The notes under the pieces: model-generated | The model's database searches: none | Seen by the model: the letters and a program-made list of their open reading frames with translations, nothing else | What the model was told of the DNA's origin: nothing | In this document: in pieces, positions 42,418 to 50,530 of the stretch | Layout: every line of letters starts with the position of its first letter | Position numbering within the stretch: position 1 is the stretch's first letter | Made by a program: the position numbers and the translations under genes | From: Bacteroidota bacterium | GTDB taxonomy: Bacteria > Bacteroidota > Bacteroidia > Bacteroidales > Lentimicrobiaceae | Direction of reading: 5' to 3' | NCBI GenBank assembly: GCA_009773515.1 | Contig: WSXX01000022.1 | Coordinates: 1-64,000 of the forward strand | DNA: 64,000 nucleotides

Positions 42418-42992
42418 TTTGAACCTCCTTCTTTTTTAACTACATCATAAGCACGTTGAACTCCGTCGCAAAAAGCCCTCGAAGTAATGGTTGCTGCAGT
42501 AATTGCATCAACTTCACCACCATCTTTTTTAACTTTCAGTTTGTAAACCTCAGGGTTTTTCGATTTGAACTGCTCAGGAAAAGCAGATTTTGAAGCATCC
42601 ATTTTATCGCCAAGGCCCGGAGTTTCGGTATGTTTCAGCACGGCTGTATTTACAATCGAGCCATCAGGTAAAAAGCCGACCATAAGCAGAATACGTCCGC
42701 TGAAACCTTTATCGGTATATGTTTCCACAGCGTAACCCACAACTTCACCGTTTTTCATGGCTTTGTTGATGGTTAAAGGATCTCCGCCATCATCAGGAGT
42801 AACGGAAACCGGTTCCAGCTGATCAAACTCAGGAACTACCTGTTTTATGGCAGCTTCCTTTTTGGCTTGCTGCGCTTTGGCGATTGGCTCCTTGGTAAGG
42901 TTGTAAACTGCCCCCAGCGAAAATGAAGCAATCAGGCTGATGCTCAGTAAAACGAGCACCATATTTTTAAAAGTAGATTCTGTTTTAGCCAT
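42414..42992 (-). CDS. rnfG: Rnf complex FMN-binding subunit RnfG
   Basis: 192 residues: N-terminal membrane anchor ([22 protein letters not shown]) and a periplasmic FMN-binding domain. The covalent flavinylation site is in [16 protein letters not shown] near residue 168, where a Thr is linked to FMN. The start ATG overlaps the end of rnfD. Note that a flavin transferase (ApbE) must act on it and is not in the window. Confidence 0.95.
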   Translation of the reverse strand: MAKTESTFKNMVLVLLSISLIASFSLGAVYNLTKEPIAKAQQAKKEAAIKQVVPEFDQLEPVSVTPDDGGDPLTINKAMKNGEVVGYAVETYTDKGFSGRILLMVGFLPDGSIVNTAVLKHTETPGLGDKMDASKSAFPEQFKSKNPEVYKLKVKKDGGEVDAITAATITSRAFCDGVQRAYDVVKKEGGSK

Positions 42993-43992
42993 TTTTCACT
43001 ACCTCCCCGAATCTTTTGGGTTTAAACATATTATTGATGAGCGGTGTAAAAGCATTCATAATGAGAATGGCAAATGAAACACCCTCGGGATAAGCCCCCC
43101 ACACCCTGATTACAATGGTAAGCAAGCCGGCTCCCACGCCGAACACAATCTGCCCTTTGGCAGTCATTGGCGATGAAACCATATCGGTTGCCATAAAGAA
43201 AACCCCGAGTATCATTCCGCCAGCCAGAAGATGCATCAGCGGATCGATAAATTGAGTAGGATCAATCATCCATAAAATTCCTGAGAAAATTACAGCAGAA
43301 CCAATATAGGCTGTAGGGATGTGCCAGGTAATAATTTTGCGGGTAAGCATAAACAATGCACCCAATAAAAGAGCCAGCGCAGATATTTCGCCAAGCGAAC
43401 CAGCCTGAGCGCCCATAAGATCATTCACATATCCCGGAAAATTGGGTGAAGCCATGATTTCCTGAACGGTTTTCCCGGCATCCAGACCTTCTTTAAGAAT
43501 TCCAAGCGTAGTCGGTCCGGTGATGGCATCGGTAATGCCTTCGCCAAACAAGGCTTTCGGCATAGGCCATGAGGTCATCTGCACAGGAAATGAAATCAGC
43601 AAAAAAACCCTGCCGACCAGTGCCGGGTTAAATGGATTCTTTCCCAATCCGCCAAACGACATTTTTCCGATTCCTATGGAAACCAGTGCGCCAAGAATAA
43701 TAATCCAGGCTGGCAGATTTGACGGAACATTAAATGCCAGAAGCACACCGGTTACCAATGCGCTGCCATCGTTGATGGTTACAGGGCCTTTGATCAGGTA
43801 TTTTTGAATAAGCCATTCAAAAAATAAACAACCCAGAACTGAAATTAACAGAACACGGGCGGCATCGATACCAAAAAAGTAAACCGAGACAAAAATGGCC
43901 GGTATCATCGCGATGACCACACCATACATGATTGACTTCACACTCTGCTGTGTATGCACATGGGGTGAACCCGAAATGGTAAGTAAGCTCAT
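42985..43992 (-). CDS. rnfD: Rnf complex membrane subunit RnfD
   Basis: 335 residues with about ten helices. It starts SLLTISGSPHVHTQQSVKSIMYGVV; GKMSFGGLGKNPFNPALVGRVFL near residue 110 is a family signature; TDAITGPTTLG near 160 is in the region that receives FMN covalently. It lies one base after rnfC and overlaps rnfG by 8 bases. Confidence 0.95.
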   Translation of the reverse strand: MSLLTISGSPHVHTQQSVKSIMYGVVIAMIPAIFVSVYFFGIDAARVLLISVLGCLFFEWLIQKYLIKGPVTINDGSALVTGVLLAFNVPSNLPAWIIILGALVSIGIGKMSFGGLGKNPFNPALVGRVFLLISFPVQMTSWPMPKALFGEGITDAITGPTTLGILKEGLDAGKTVQEIMASPNFPGYVNDLMGAQAGSLGEISALALLLGALFMLTRKIITWHIPTAYIGSAVIFSGILWMIDPTQFIDPLMHLLAGGMILGVFFMATDMVSSPMTAKGQIVFGVGAGLLTIVIRVWGAYPEGVSFAILIMNAFTPLINNMFKPKRFGEVVKNG

Positions 43993-43993
43993 A

Positions 43994-45325
43994 TTATTTC
44001 TTCCCCCTATTTCTTATGAGTAATCCTGTTTTGTTTTTCCCAAGTCTGAGGTAATCCAGAAGCGGACGACCTGCCGGACAGGTATAATGGCATGAACCAC
44101 ATTCAATACAATCCATGATCCGTTCAGCTTCAGCACGCTCAAACATTAAATTTTCACTCAGTTGAGCCAGCAGAACCGGTTCTAATCCCATCGGACAGGC
44201 TGTTATGCATCTGCCGCATCTGATACAATTCAAAACCTGAGTTCGTTTGCTTTCTTCAACGGGCATAATCAGAATACCTGATGTTCCCTTTACTACAGGC
44301 GCTTCAAGCGAGGTAAGTGCTTTGCCCATCATTGGACCACCGCTTATGACTTTTCCCGTATTTTCAGGCAAACCACCGGCGCTTTCGATAAGCAGTGAAA
44401 CTGGAGTTCCAATACGCACCATAAAATTGGAAGGTTTTGTTACTGACTTCCCGGTAACGGTGACTATACGCTCAATCAGTGGTTTGTTTTTCTGGATGGC
44501 TTCATAAACGGCCAACGCAGTTCCCACATTATTTACCACACAACCTACTTCAATGGGAAGTTTGCCACTGGGTACTTCGCGGTTAACAACAGCTTTAATC
44601 AACTGTTTTTCACCACCCTGCGGATATTTTACTTTGAGCGGAATTACATCTATCCCCTGATAGCGTGTGCATAGCTTTCTCAGGTGTTCAATTGCATCGG
44701 GTTTGTTATTTTCGATGCCAATAAATGCTTTGCTTACGCCGAGTGCCTTTTTCAGGATGGAAATACCGATCATCATTTCTTCGCCTTTTTCGAGCATAAG
44801 GCGATGATCGGCAGTAAGATAAGGCTCACATTCAACGCCGTTGATCAGAAGATATTCAGCCTTTTTGCCATCAGGAACCATCAGTTTAACGTGCGAAGGG
44901 AAAGTAGCACCTCCAAGGCCAACAACGCCCAGCTCATTTATTTTTTTGATGATGGTATCTCTTTCGGCAGTTATTTCTGAAATGATTTCAGGTGAACGAT
45001 CGATGGATTCTTCCCATTCATCGCCAACTACATCAATAAATACAGCCTGACGCTTATACCCGGATGAATCAATCACGTCGTCAATTTTGACAACCTTTCC
45101 TGAAACAGGTGAATGAACGTTTGCAGAAATAAATGATTCTCCTTTGGCGATAAGCTGCCCGGTTTTAACCGTAGCGCCTTTTTCAACGACAACCTTTGAA
45201 GGAGCTCCCAGACTTTGTGAAACAGGGACATAAACCTTCTCAGGCAAAGGGAGTACTTCAATGGCTTTATCGGCAGAAAGTTTGTTCTCTTCCGGATGGA
45301 CACCGCCTAGTGTGAAAGTTTTCAA
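43994..45325 (-). CDS. rnfC: Rnf complex NADH-binding subunit RnfC, TTG start
   Basis: 443 residues. It starts MKTFTLGGVHPEENKLS, matching the family exactly, and this Met is encoded by TTG at 45325. GCGGAGG lies 8 bases upstream; the frame reaches a TAA just upstream of that, so no ATG alternative exists. VVGLGGATFPSHVKL near residue 133 binds the flavin and NADH; two [4Fe-4S] motifs, CIRCGRCITACPMG and CIECGSCHYTCPAG, follow near 370-415. It oxidises or reduces NADH at the cytoplasmic face and passes electrons within the complex. Confidence 0.95.
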   Translation of the reverse strand: MKTFTLGGVHPEENKLSADKAIEVLPLPEKVYVPVSQSLGAPSKVVVEKGATVKTGQLIAKGESFISANVHSPVSGKVVKIDDVIDSSGYKRQAVFIDVVGDEWEESIDRSPEIISEITAERDTIIKKINELGVVGLGGATFPSHVKLMVPDGKKAEYLLINGVECEPYLTADHRLMLEKGEEMMIGISILKKALGVSKAFIGIENNKPDAIEHLRKLCTRYQGIDVIPLKVKYPQGGEKQLIKAVVNREVPSGKLPIEVGCVVNNVGTALAVYEAIQKNKPLIERIVTVTGKSVTKPSNFMVRIGTPVSLLIESAGGLPENTGKVISGGPMMGKALTSLEAPVVKGTSGILIMPVEESKRTQVLNCIRCGRCITACPMGLEPVLLAQLSENLMFERAEAERIMDCIECGSCHYTCPAGRPLLDYLRLGKNKTGLLIRNRGKK

Positions 45326-45382
45326 ATTATTGGCCTCCGCTTATTTGTTAATGTTTTTATTTTCCAGGTAATGATGAACAGA

Positions 45383-46258
45383 TTATACCTCTTTTACGGG
45401 CTCGGCAACTTTTTCAGTTTCACCGGCTTTTTCTTTTCGTGGAGGGAAATTCAGTTCGAGAATGGCGCTTGTCGGGCAAACGGGTTCGCACTTGCGGCAG
45501 AGCTTGCATTTATCATAATCGATGTAAGCAAGATTATTTTGCAAGGTAATGGCATCATGAGGACATTCCTTTACACACTTTCCGCAGCCGATACAAGCTA
45601 CCTGACAATTCTTTTTCGCAGGTCCGCCTTTTTCGGTGTTTACACATGATACGAAAATACGGCGGTCTTTTTTGCCTTTTTTGCGAAGCTCAATAATGCT
45701 GCGCGGACAGGCTGTAACACAGGCTCCGCAAGCCACACAGTTTTCGTCGCTGATAACCGGCAATCCGGTTGTATCATCAATATATATAGCATCAAACTTG
45801 CATGAAACCACACAATCGCCTAAACCAAGGCAACCATTGGGGCAACCGCTCTCACCCGATGAAAGTACATGTGCAAATGCGCATGATGACGCACCCTCAT
45901 AAACAACTTTCTGAGGAGCATTAACCCTGCTTCCGCTGCAACGCAGCACTGCAATCATCGGATCTTTCTCCTCAGGTTCAAGCCCGAGAACTGCAGCGAT
46001 TTCTTTCATGACATCGCTTCCCCCAACCGGACAATTGAGCTTCGATAAATCGCCGGTTTTTACCAGCTCTTCAGCAAATGCACGGCAACCAGCCAGACCA
46101 CAGCCTCCGCAGTTGGCTCCGGGAAGCTTCTCGTTTACAATGTCGATACGGGGATCTTCAATAACTTTGAATTTCTGAGCTACAAAATATAGTATCACCG
46201 CGGAGGTGCCACCAATTGCACTCAGTGAAATTACAGCAAAAACAATGGTTTCGTTCAC
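45383..46258 (-). CDS. rnfB: Rnf complex iron-sulfur subunit RnfB, GTG start
   Basis: First gene of the operon. 291 residues, beginning at GTG 46258 with AAGGA close upstream; no nearby in-frame ATG fits. An N-terminal membrane anchor (VFAVISLSAIGGTSAVILYFV) precedes the CGGCGLAGC cluster region and several ferredoxin motifs: CPNGCLGLGDCVVSC, CVACGACVTACP, CIGCGKCVKECP and CKLCRKCEPVCP. It accepts electrons from ferredoxin. The C-terminal tail is Lys/Glu-rich. A minus-strand TACATTTG at 46320-46327 is a candidate promoter. Gene order B-C-D-G-E-A is usual for this phylum. Confidence 0.95.
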   Translation of the reverse strand: MNETIVFAVISLSAIGGTSAVILYFVAQKFKVIEDPRIDIVNEKLPGANCGGCGLAGCRAFAEELVKTGDLSKLNCPVGGSDVMKEIAAVLGLEPEEKDPMIAVLRCSGSRVNAPQKVVYEGASSCAFAHVLSSGESGCPNGCLGLGDCVVSCKFDAIYIDDTTGLPVISDENCVACGACVTACPRSIIELRKKGKKDRRIFVSCVNTEKGGPAKKNCQVACIGCGKCVKECPHDAITLQNNLAYIDYDKCKLCRKCEPVCPTSAILELNFPPRKEKAGETEKVAEPVKEV

Positions 46259-46565
46259 TGTCTGTTCCTTTTAGGTGCGAAATATTACAGGCTTCTGAAG
46301 GTTAATCCTCAGAACGTGACAAATGTAGCAACAATTGAAAAAAAAGACAGTAAATAAGCCAAAAATACGCATCAGGCATATGTGACTGTATTTCAGGTAT
46401 ATGCACTTTATTAAATATATAATGCGCTTTTATGCATGATACATAATTCTGTTTTTCAATGCTTTAAATATCAATTTAGAATTGGTATAAATTACAGTAA
46501 TGACTGAACATTATACTCAGTCTAAGTAAACACTATGAGGGATTTGGTGATCTTCAAGTGTTTAA

Positions 46566-46690
46566 ACACTTCAACTTCGCTCAGTGTGACATGGGTGATT
46601 TAACAGCGTTGTTCCACTTTAATAAATACATTATCAATTGAATACGAAGTCATCCTGAGCGGTTCCGATAGCTATCGGAACGAAGGATAA
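46566..46690. repeat. Constant-core hairpins, including one with an inserted inner hairpin
   Basis: 46566-46587: ACACT and AGTGT flank TCAACTTCGCTC. 46652-46688: ATCCT and AGGAT flank GAGCGG-[TTCCGATAGCTATCGGAA]-CGA, where the bracketed 18-base perfect inverted repeat replaces the middle of the normal core. A decayed copy of the latter follows at about 46708-46740. The remainder of this 490-base gap holds only the rnf promoter region. Confidence 0.7.
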
Positions 46691-46746
46691 AACGAACAAT
46701 CTGTCATTAGAAGCGGTTTCGATAGCTATTTGAACGAAGGATAAAA

Positions 46747-47376
46747 TCATTTATTTTCTACATTTCTACATGTAAGAACTTTAAATAATTTACTTTCATT
46801 TACTTGAATATCAATACTTTTATCTACCACTAAATTCGACTTAGATAAAATTACAGATAAATCTTCCGTATTTACCTCCCGGCCAAAACCTGACAGCTTT
46901 TCCAGAGAAGTGAATCTCGTTTTTGTAACAAATGAGCTGCTGAGCGACTGTTGAATCACAAATACAATCACTCCATTACTGGCAAGCACTTCAGCCAGTT
47001 TTGGAACAACAGTTTCCGGTTCCACATACTCAAGCAGCAATCCGCAAAATATAAGATCAATGCCGGAGAATGGAAGTTCTTCATTCTGAAGATCAATACA
47101 ATGGGTTGATAAACCGGGAATGGCTCCTGCAAAGCGTTGATTCAGCTGATCAAGAAAAACAGGGTTGATATCAACAGCATGAATTGACGGTATCTGCTGA
47201 TCGGTTATATTCTCCAGTCCATTTCCGGTGGCACAACCAAGCAACGCAACACTGGCAGGCTTGTAATCAGTCAAACAACCGGCAAATAATCTGCTCAGAA
47301 TCTGCGATTGTCCGACCTCGGTCATATGATTTTCGTAATCGGAGAAGGGAATATTAAGCCAGGGGTTTGTTTGCAT
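46747..47376 (-). CDS. Class I SAM-dependent methyltransferase
   Basis: 209 residues with a Rossmann methyltransferase core: motif I in SVALLGCATGNGLENI near residue 42, an acidic residue closing the next strand in IHAVDINPVFLD, and motif IV-like LIFCGLLLEYVEPE near 110. The substrate is unknown; the N-terminal lead-in (WLNIPFSDYENHMTEVGQSQILSRLF) is like small-molecule or quinone methyltransferases. It stands alone on the minus strand with repeats on its downstream side. Confidence 0.85.
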   Translation of the reverse strand: MQTNPWLNIPFSDYENHMTEVGQSQILSRLFAGCLTDYKPASVALLGCATGNGLENITDQQIPSIHAVDINPVFLDQLNQRFAGAIPGLSTHCIDLQNEELPFSGIDLIFCGLLLEYVEPETVVPKLAEVLASNGVIVFVIQQSLSSSFVTKTRFTSLEKLSGFGREVNTEDLSVILSKSNLVVDKSIDIQVNESKLFKVLTCRNVENK

Positions 47377-47488
47377 GGGAAGGTGTGTTATGTGTTAAAG
47401 CGACTGGGGTTTAGATTACTAACTTGGAGCAGAGAACCTAAAACAACCACCAAGCCCCGCTATTATGGCTGTACCATTTTGGGATCCG

Positions 47489-48142
47489 TTAATATTCATT
47501 TTTGCCAATTATAAATTTAGTCCTTACAATTCCGACAAAATTTAATGCTCCTATTCCTGGAAGGTGAGAATAAACATTATCAACTTGCCTTTTCGAAGTA
47601 TATAAATTATGTCCGCCTTGAATTCCAAGCTCAAGATGAAACCTATTTGTAATTTTCAGGTTTACCCCAATATCTCCTGCAAGACCCATAAAATATCCTT
47701 CAGAATAAACTCTGTCCCCTTTTATCTCATAATCAGCAGGAATAATACCATCTTTAAATAATGATGCAAAATCATCCCACATTTCTGCTGATTGCTTGAA
47801 GTATCCACCAAGAAGTTTAGCTCCTATAAAAAAATATGTCTGATTGGAGTTTTTTCTCGGTGTGTATCTTAATCCAGTAGAAAGATATTGTCCTGAATTA
47901 ATATGATTACTTCTTCCTGTGCCGATTTTGGTATAGGATCCTTTCAATTTACTGTCAATCATAATTCCAATTTCAACGTTTGCTGTGATTCTTTTTTGAG
48001 GAATTAATTCAGCATTCAATGTAAAAGTATTTCCTATAATTGGTGGCAGATTTGTTCCCACTGAATACACTGTTTTTTCTTGTGCCGAAACTGACAAATT
48101 AGTCAGAAGTACAAATGCTAATAATTTAATTTTAAGTTTCAT
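47489..48142 (-). CDS. Secreted or outer-membrane beta-barrel-like protein, unknown
   Basis: 217 residues from ATG 48142, where a signal peptide begins (MKLKIKLLAFVLLTNLSVSAQ); the longer frame to 48253 is rejected. The mature part alternates hydrophobic and polar residues with aromatic girdle patterns (VGTNLPPIIGNTFTLNAELIP; FFIGAKLLGGYFKQSAE; LELGIQGGHNLYTSK) and ends in VRTKFIIGKNEY, consistent with a small outer-membrane barrel. Base composition is more AT-rich than in the neighbours, as in the adjacent SecD-like gene, hinting at joint acquisition. Confidence 0.6.
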   Translation of the reverse strand: MKLKIKLLAFVLLTNLSVSAQEKTVYSVGTNLPPIIGNTFTLNAELIPQKRITANVEIGIMIDSKLKGSYTKIGTGRSNHINSGQYLSTGLRYTPRKNSNQTYFFIGAKLLGGYFKQSAEMWDDFASLFKDGIIPADYEIKGDRVYSEGYFMGLAGDIGVNLKITNRFHLELGIQGGHNLYTSKRQVDNVYSHLPGIGALNFVGIVRTKFIIGKNEY

Positions 48143-48261
48143 ACTTATTGCTGTGTTTAATTGGTGTTTAAGGTTGGGGGTTGATAAAGTGCTGGCGTTT
48201 GGAACATTGTCATTGTCCCACGAGACGACGCTGGATTGACCCACTATTAGCAATAGTTTAT

Positions 48262-49077
48262 TTATTTTCGTTTTAATTTCTCAATCATTCTATCAATCTC
48301 TTCTTCAGAGAAATCTCCAATTATGCTCAATTTTCCTCCCATAATTTCAGATTGAACTTTAGGTAAAGAAACAATTTGATTATCAATCACAATCGCTATG
48401 GGTTTTCCAATATTAGCTTTTGTAAGTAAATAAAAATTTCGAGCTCCGTCTTTTGTCAGCACAATGCTAATTTCTGGATTATTATCATTATATTTATTAT
48501 ACGTTTTTTTGACTTCTAGAATGTCCTTTGTGGTTATGGATGGATTATTCTCAAGTTGTATGTTTTTTTCTTCAGTTGAATAAGTATAATCAACTGTTTC
48601 GTAAAAGCCGTCTTCTTTATCAACTGGGATTGGCTCAAACTTCTTTGCTGGCTCTTCAATTGGTGCTTTGAGAATTTTTGTTATTTCTTCTATTTCATTG
48701 TCAATATCCACAAATTGAGAAGAAATAACTTTAAATGTTTCTTCTGATTTAAAAAACTTTTCAAAAGCACTTGAGTGAACAAATTCATAGATGCTATTAA
48801 TTTCTTCATCACTAAATATTTCATTGAAAGCTGAGCCCATCCTTTTAATAATCTCTTCTTCAGAGACTTTCTTTTCTAGTTCAAGAATTTTTAAGCTATC
48901 GTTCCCAGTAGTTTGATATTTTAGGGGTTCAAGCTGAAATTCATAATTCATTTTATGGTTCTTTATAAGATTAAATTTATTAAAAATGACAACAGTCTTT
49001 TCTTCTCTTGTTTGTCCATAGTTGACAAATGGAATTAATGTGAGAATTAATCCGAACGTTAATAGTTTTATATTCAT
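48262..49077 (-). CDS. Secreted protein with a SecD P1-head-like C-terminal domain
   Basis: 271 residues with a signal peptide (MNIKLLTFGLILTLIPFVNYGQ). A charged, helical middle section (EEEIIKRMGSAFNEIFSDEEINSIYEF) precedes a C-terminal region, about residues 200-270: ISIVLTKDGARNFYLLTKAN, IGKPIAIVIDNQIVSLPKV and IMGGKLSIIGDFSEEEIDRM. That pattern is like the P1 head subdomain of the SecD translocase subunit, but no membrane helices of SecD follow. It is a free-standing copy of a periplasmic Sec domain. Its function is unknown. It is AT-rich like its downstream neighbour. Confidence 0.7.
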   Translation of the reverse strand: MNIKLLTFGLILTLIPFVNYGQTREEKTVVIFNKFNLIKNHKMNYEFQLEPLKYQTTGNDSLKILELEKKVSEEEIIKRMGSAFNEIFSDEEINSIYEFVHSSAFEKFFKSEETFKVISSQFVDIDNEIEEITKILKAPIEEPAKKFEPIPVDKEDGFYETVDYTYSTEEKNIQLENNPSITTKDILEVKKTYNKYNDNNPEISIVLTKDGARNFYLLTKANIGKPIAIVIDNQIVSLPKVQSEIMGGKLSIIGDFSEEEIDRMIEKLKRK

Positions 49078-49226
49078 GTCATTAATAGTTTTTTTTGTAA
49101 ATATCGTCGCGTTCCAAAATTATGGCTAAATCCAGAGTAACAGCACAAACTTAATACTTTCCCCGTTTCCCAGCAAATTGTTTTCTTATCTGTTCTTGCT
49201 TTATGTAAAAACGAAATTGCATGGCA

Positions 49227-49646
49227 TTAACCACCAATAGTAAACCTGAATCTCTTCCCCATCCGATCTTTTAACAAATATAATCCGACATAATAAGGTA
49301 CCAGAACACCGAGTGAAATCAATCCTGCAATCAATTCAGAAACAAAATAAATGGCAACAATGAGCGAAAGAAAAACCAAAAGGAATGGCATTACATAACC
49401 GTAAAAAAGAGCCAGATTTCCGGCGGAAGACTCAACATTGACCGATACAGCTTGCCCTGGCTTTACATCACCGGCATCTGCCAAATCAACTTCTATCAGT
49501 TTTTCGCTGGTATCGGAAGCTGTGCATGCACCATTGGCATGGCAGGAAGCACAGGCACTTAAACTTACTATTCTTACAATTACTTTCTGGCCTTCAATGC
49601 TTTGAACTATTCCTGCTTTGGCAACACAATCGGGATTTGCTGACAT
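49227..49646 (-). CDS. rseC: RseC-family membrane protein (SoxR-reducing system type)
   Basis: 139 residues: an N-terminal domain with cysteines in SLSACASCHANGACTAS (C-x2-C-x5-C) and an earlier CVAKAG, then two membrane helices (GNLALFYGYVMPFLLVFLSLIVAIYF and LIAGLISLGVLVPYYVGLYLL). RseC proteins accompany Rnf/Rsx complexes and help assemble or regulate them. Here it is about 3 kb from the rnf operon, with unrelated genes between. It starts with ATG 49646 next to the SDR gene. Confidence 0.88.
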   Translation of the reverse strand: MSANPDCVAKAGIVQSIEGQKVIVRIVSLSACASCHANGACTASDTSEKLIEVDLADAGDVKPGQAVSVNVESSAGNLALFYGYVMPFLLVFLSLIVAIYFVSELIAGLISLGVLVPYYVGLYLLKDRMGKRFRFTIGG

Positions 49647-49666
49647 TTACTGAATTTTGAAATTGG

Positions 49667-50368
49667 TTAAGGAGTGGACAAAGATACCGGCAAAACTTTT
49701 CCGTTGAAGAATTTATGTCCGTTAATTGCAAAATCAGCGACAAATTCAGCCATTTTTTGCGCGGAAACAGGCGCTTCATATCCCGGAAAAGCTTTGGAAA
49801 GCATTTCTGTCTGCACTGCCCCGAAAGCCAGACAATTGACCGAGATATTCTTTTCGGCCAATTCCAGCGCAAGACATTCTGTCAGCACCGCCAAAGCACC
49901 TTTACTGGCGCTGTAAACCGACAATCCGGGAAATTTAACGCTTCCCTGCACGCCACCCATACTACTGATATTCACAACATGAGCTCCCGGATTCATAATC
50001 GGAAGCAGTGCCTGGGTCAGAAGCAACGGCGCTTTTACATTTACATCAAATACATTGTCAATTTCATTGGCAGTAATCTGCCCAATAGGCTTGTTGAGAA
50101 TGGTTCCGGCATTGTTGATGAGTACATCAATCTTACCAAATTGTCGGTTTATCTGTTGAGCAAGCTGATCAATATCACCTGTTGCCAGATCGAACTGAAT
50201 GGGCTGTACCACAGTTTCGTGGCGTTTGATGTTGCATTCGCCCGACAAAGACTGGATTTTCATGCCATTGCGTGCAATAACAATCACTTTGTTTCCCGGA
50301 ATATCTGCCAGAATTTTCGCTGTTTCGCGACCTACACCCGAAGATGCACCTGTTATGATTATGTTCAT
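49667..50368 (-). CDS. Short-chain dehydrogenase/reductase
   Basis: 233 residues, classical SDR. TGASSGVGRETA at the N-terminus is the nucleotide loop, INNAG near residue 88 stabilises the core, and the catalytic Ser and Tyr-x3-Lys appear in ISSMGGVQG and YSASKGAL near 135-160. The protein lacks features that would point to a substrate. It is 20 bases upstream of rseC on the same strand, likely one transcript. Confidence 0.88.
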   Translation of the reverse strand: MNIIITGASSGVGRETAKILADIPGNKVIVIARNGMKIQSLSGECNIKRHETVVQPIQFDLATGDIDQLAQQINRQFGKIDVLINNAGTILNKPIGQITANEIDNVFDVNVKAPLLLTQALLPIMNPGAHVVNISSMGGVQGSVKFPGLSVYSASKGALAVLTECLALELAEKNISVNCLAFGAVQTEMLSKAFPGYEAPVSAQKMAEFVADFAINGHKFFNGKVLPVSLSTP

Positions 50369-50399
50369 GTTTGAGATTTTATAGGTTATTTTTTAGGGA

Positions 50400-50515
50400 A
50401 GAGGGGCGGTTTTTGGACAAGGAGACAGGGAGACGGGGAGACAAGGGGATGGTAGAAAGGGGCGAGGGACGGAAAGAAGGGGCGAAGGACGAGGGGCGGG
50501 GGGCGAGGAGCAGCT
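50400..50515. repeat. Purine-rich low-complexity tract
   Basis: About 115 bases made of GGAGACAGGGAGACGGGG-like and GAGGGGCGGGG words between the SDR and hydF genes. Its first part is the complement of the tract at 41171-41218. Confidence 0.7.
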
Positions 50516-50530
50516 CTGAGACATATTTTT

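Noticed and set aside
48143-48261. Possible attC-like site between the two AT-rich genes
   Set aside because: No pair of R' and R'' core sites could be identified; only a short GC-containing stretch with weak inverted words.
49715-50374. 219-codon plus-strand frame
   Set aside because: Antisense to the SDR gene, whose TGASSGVG and YSASK motifs are unmistakable.
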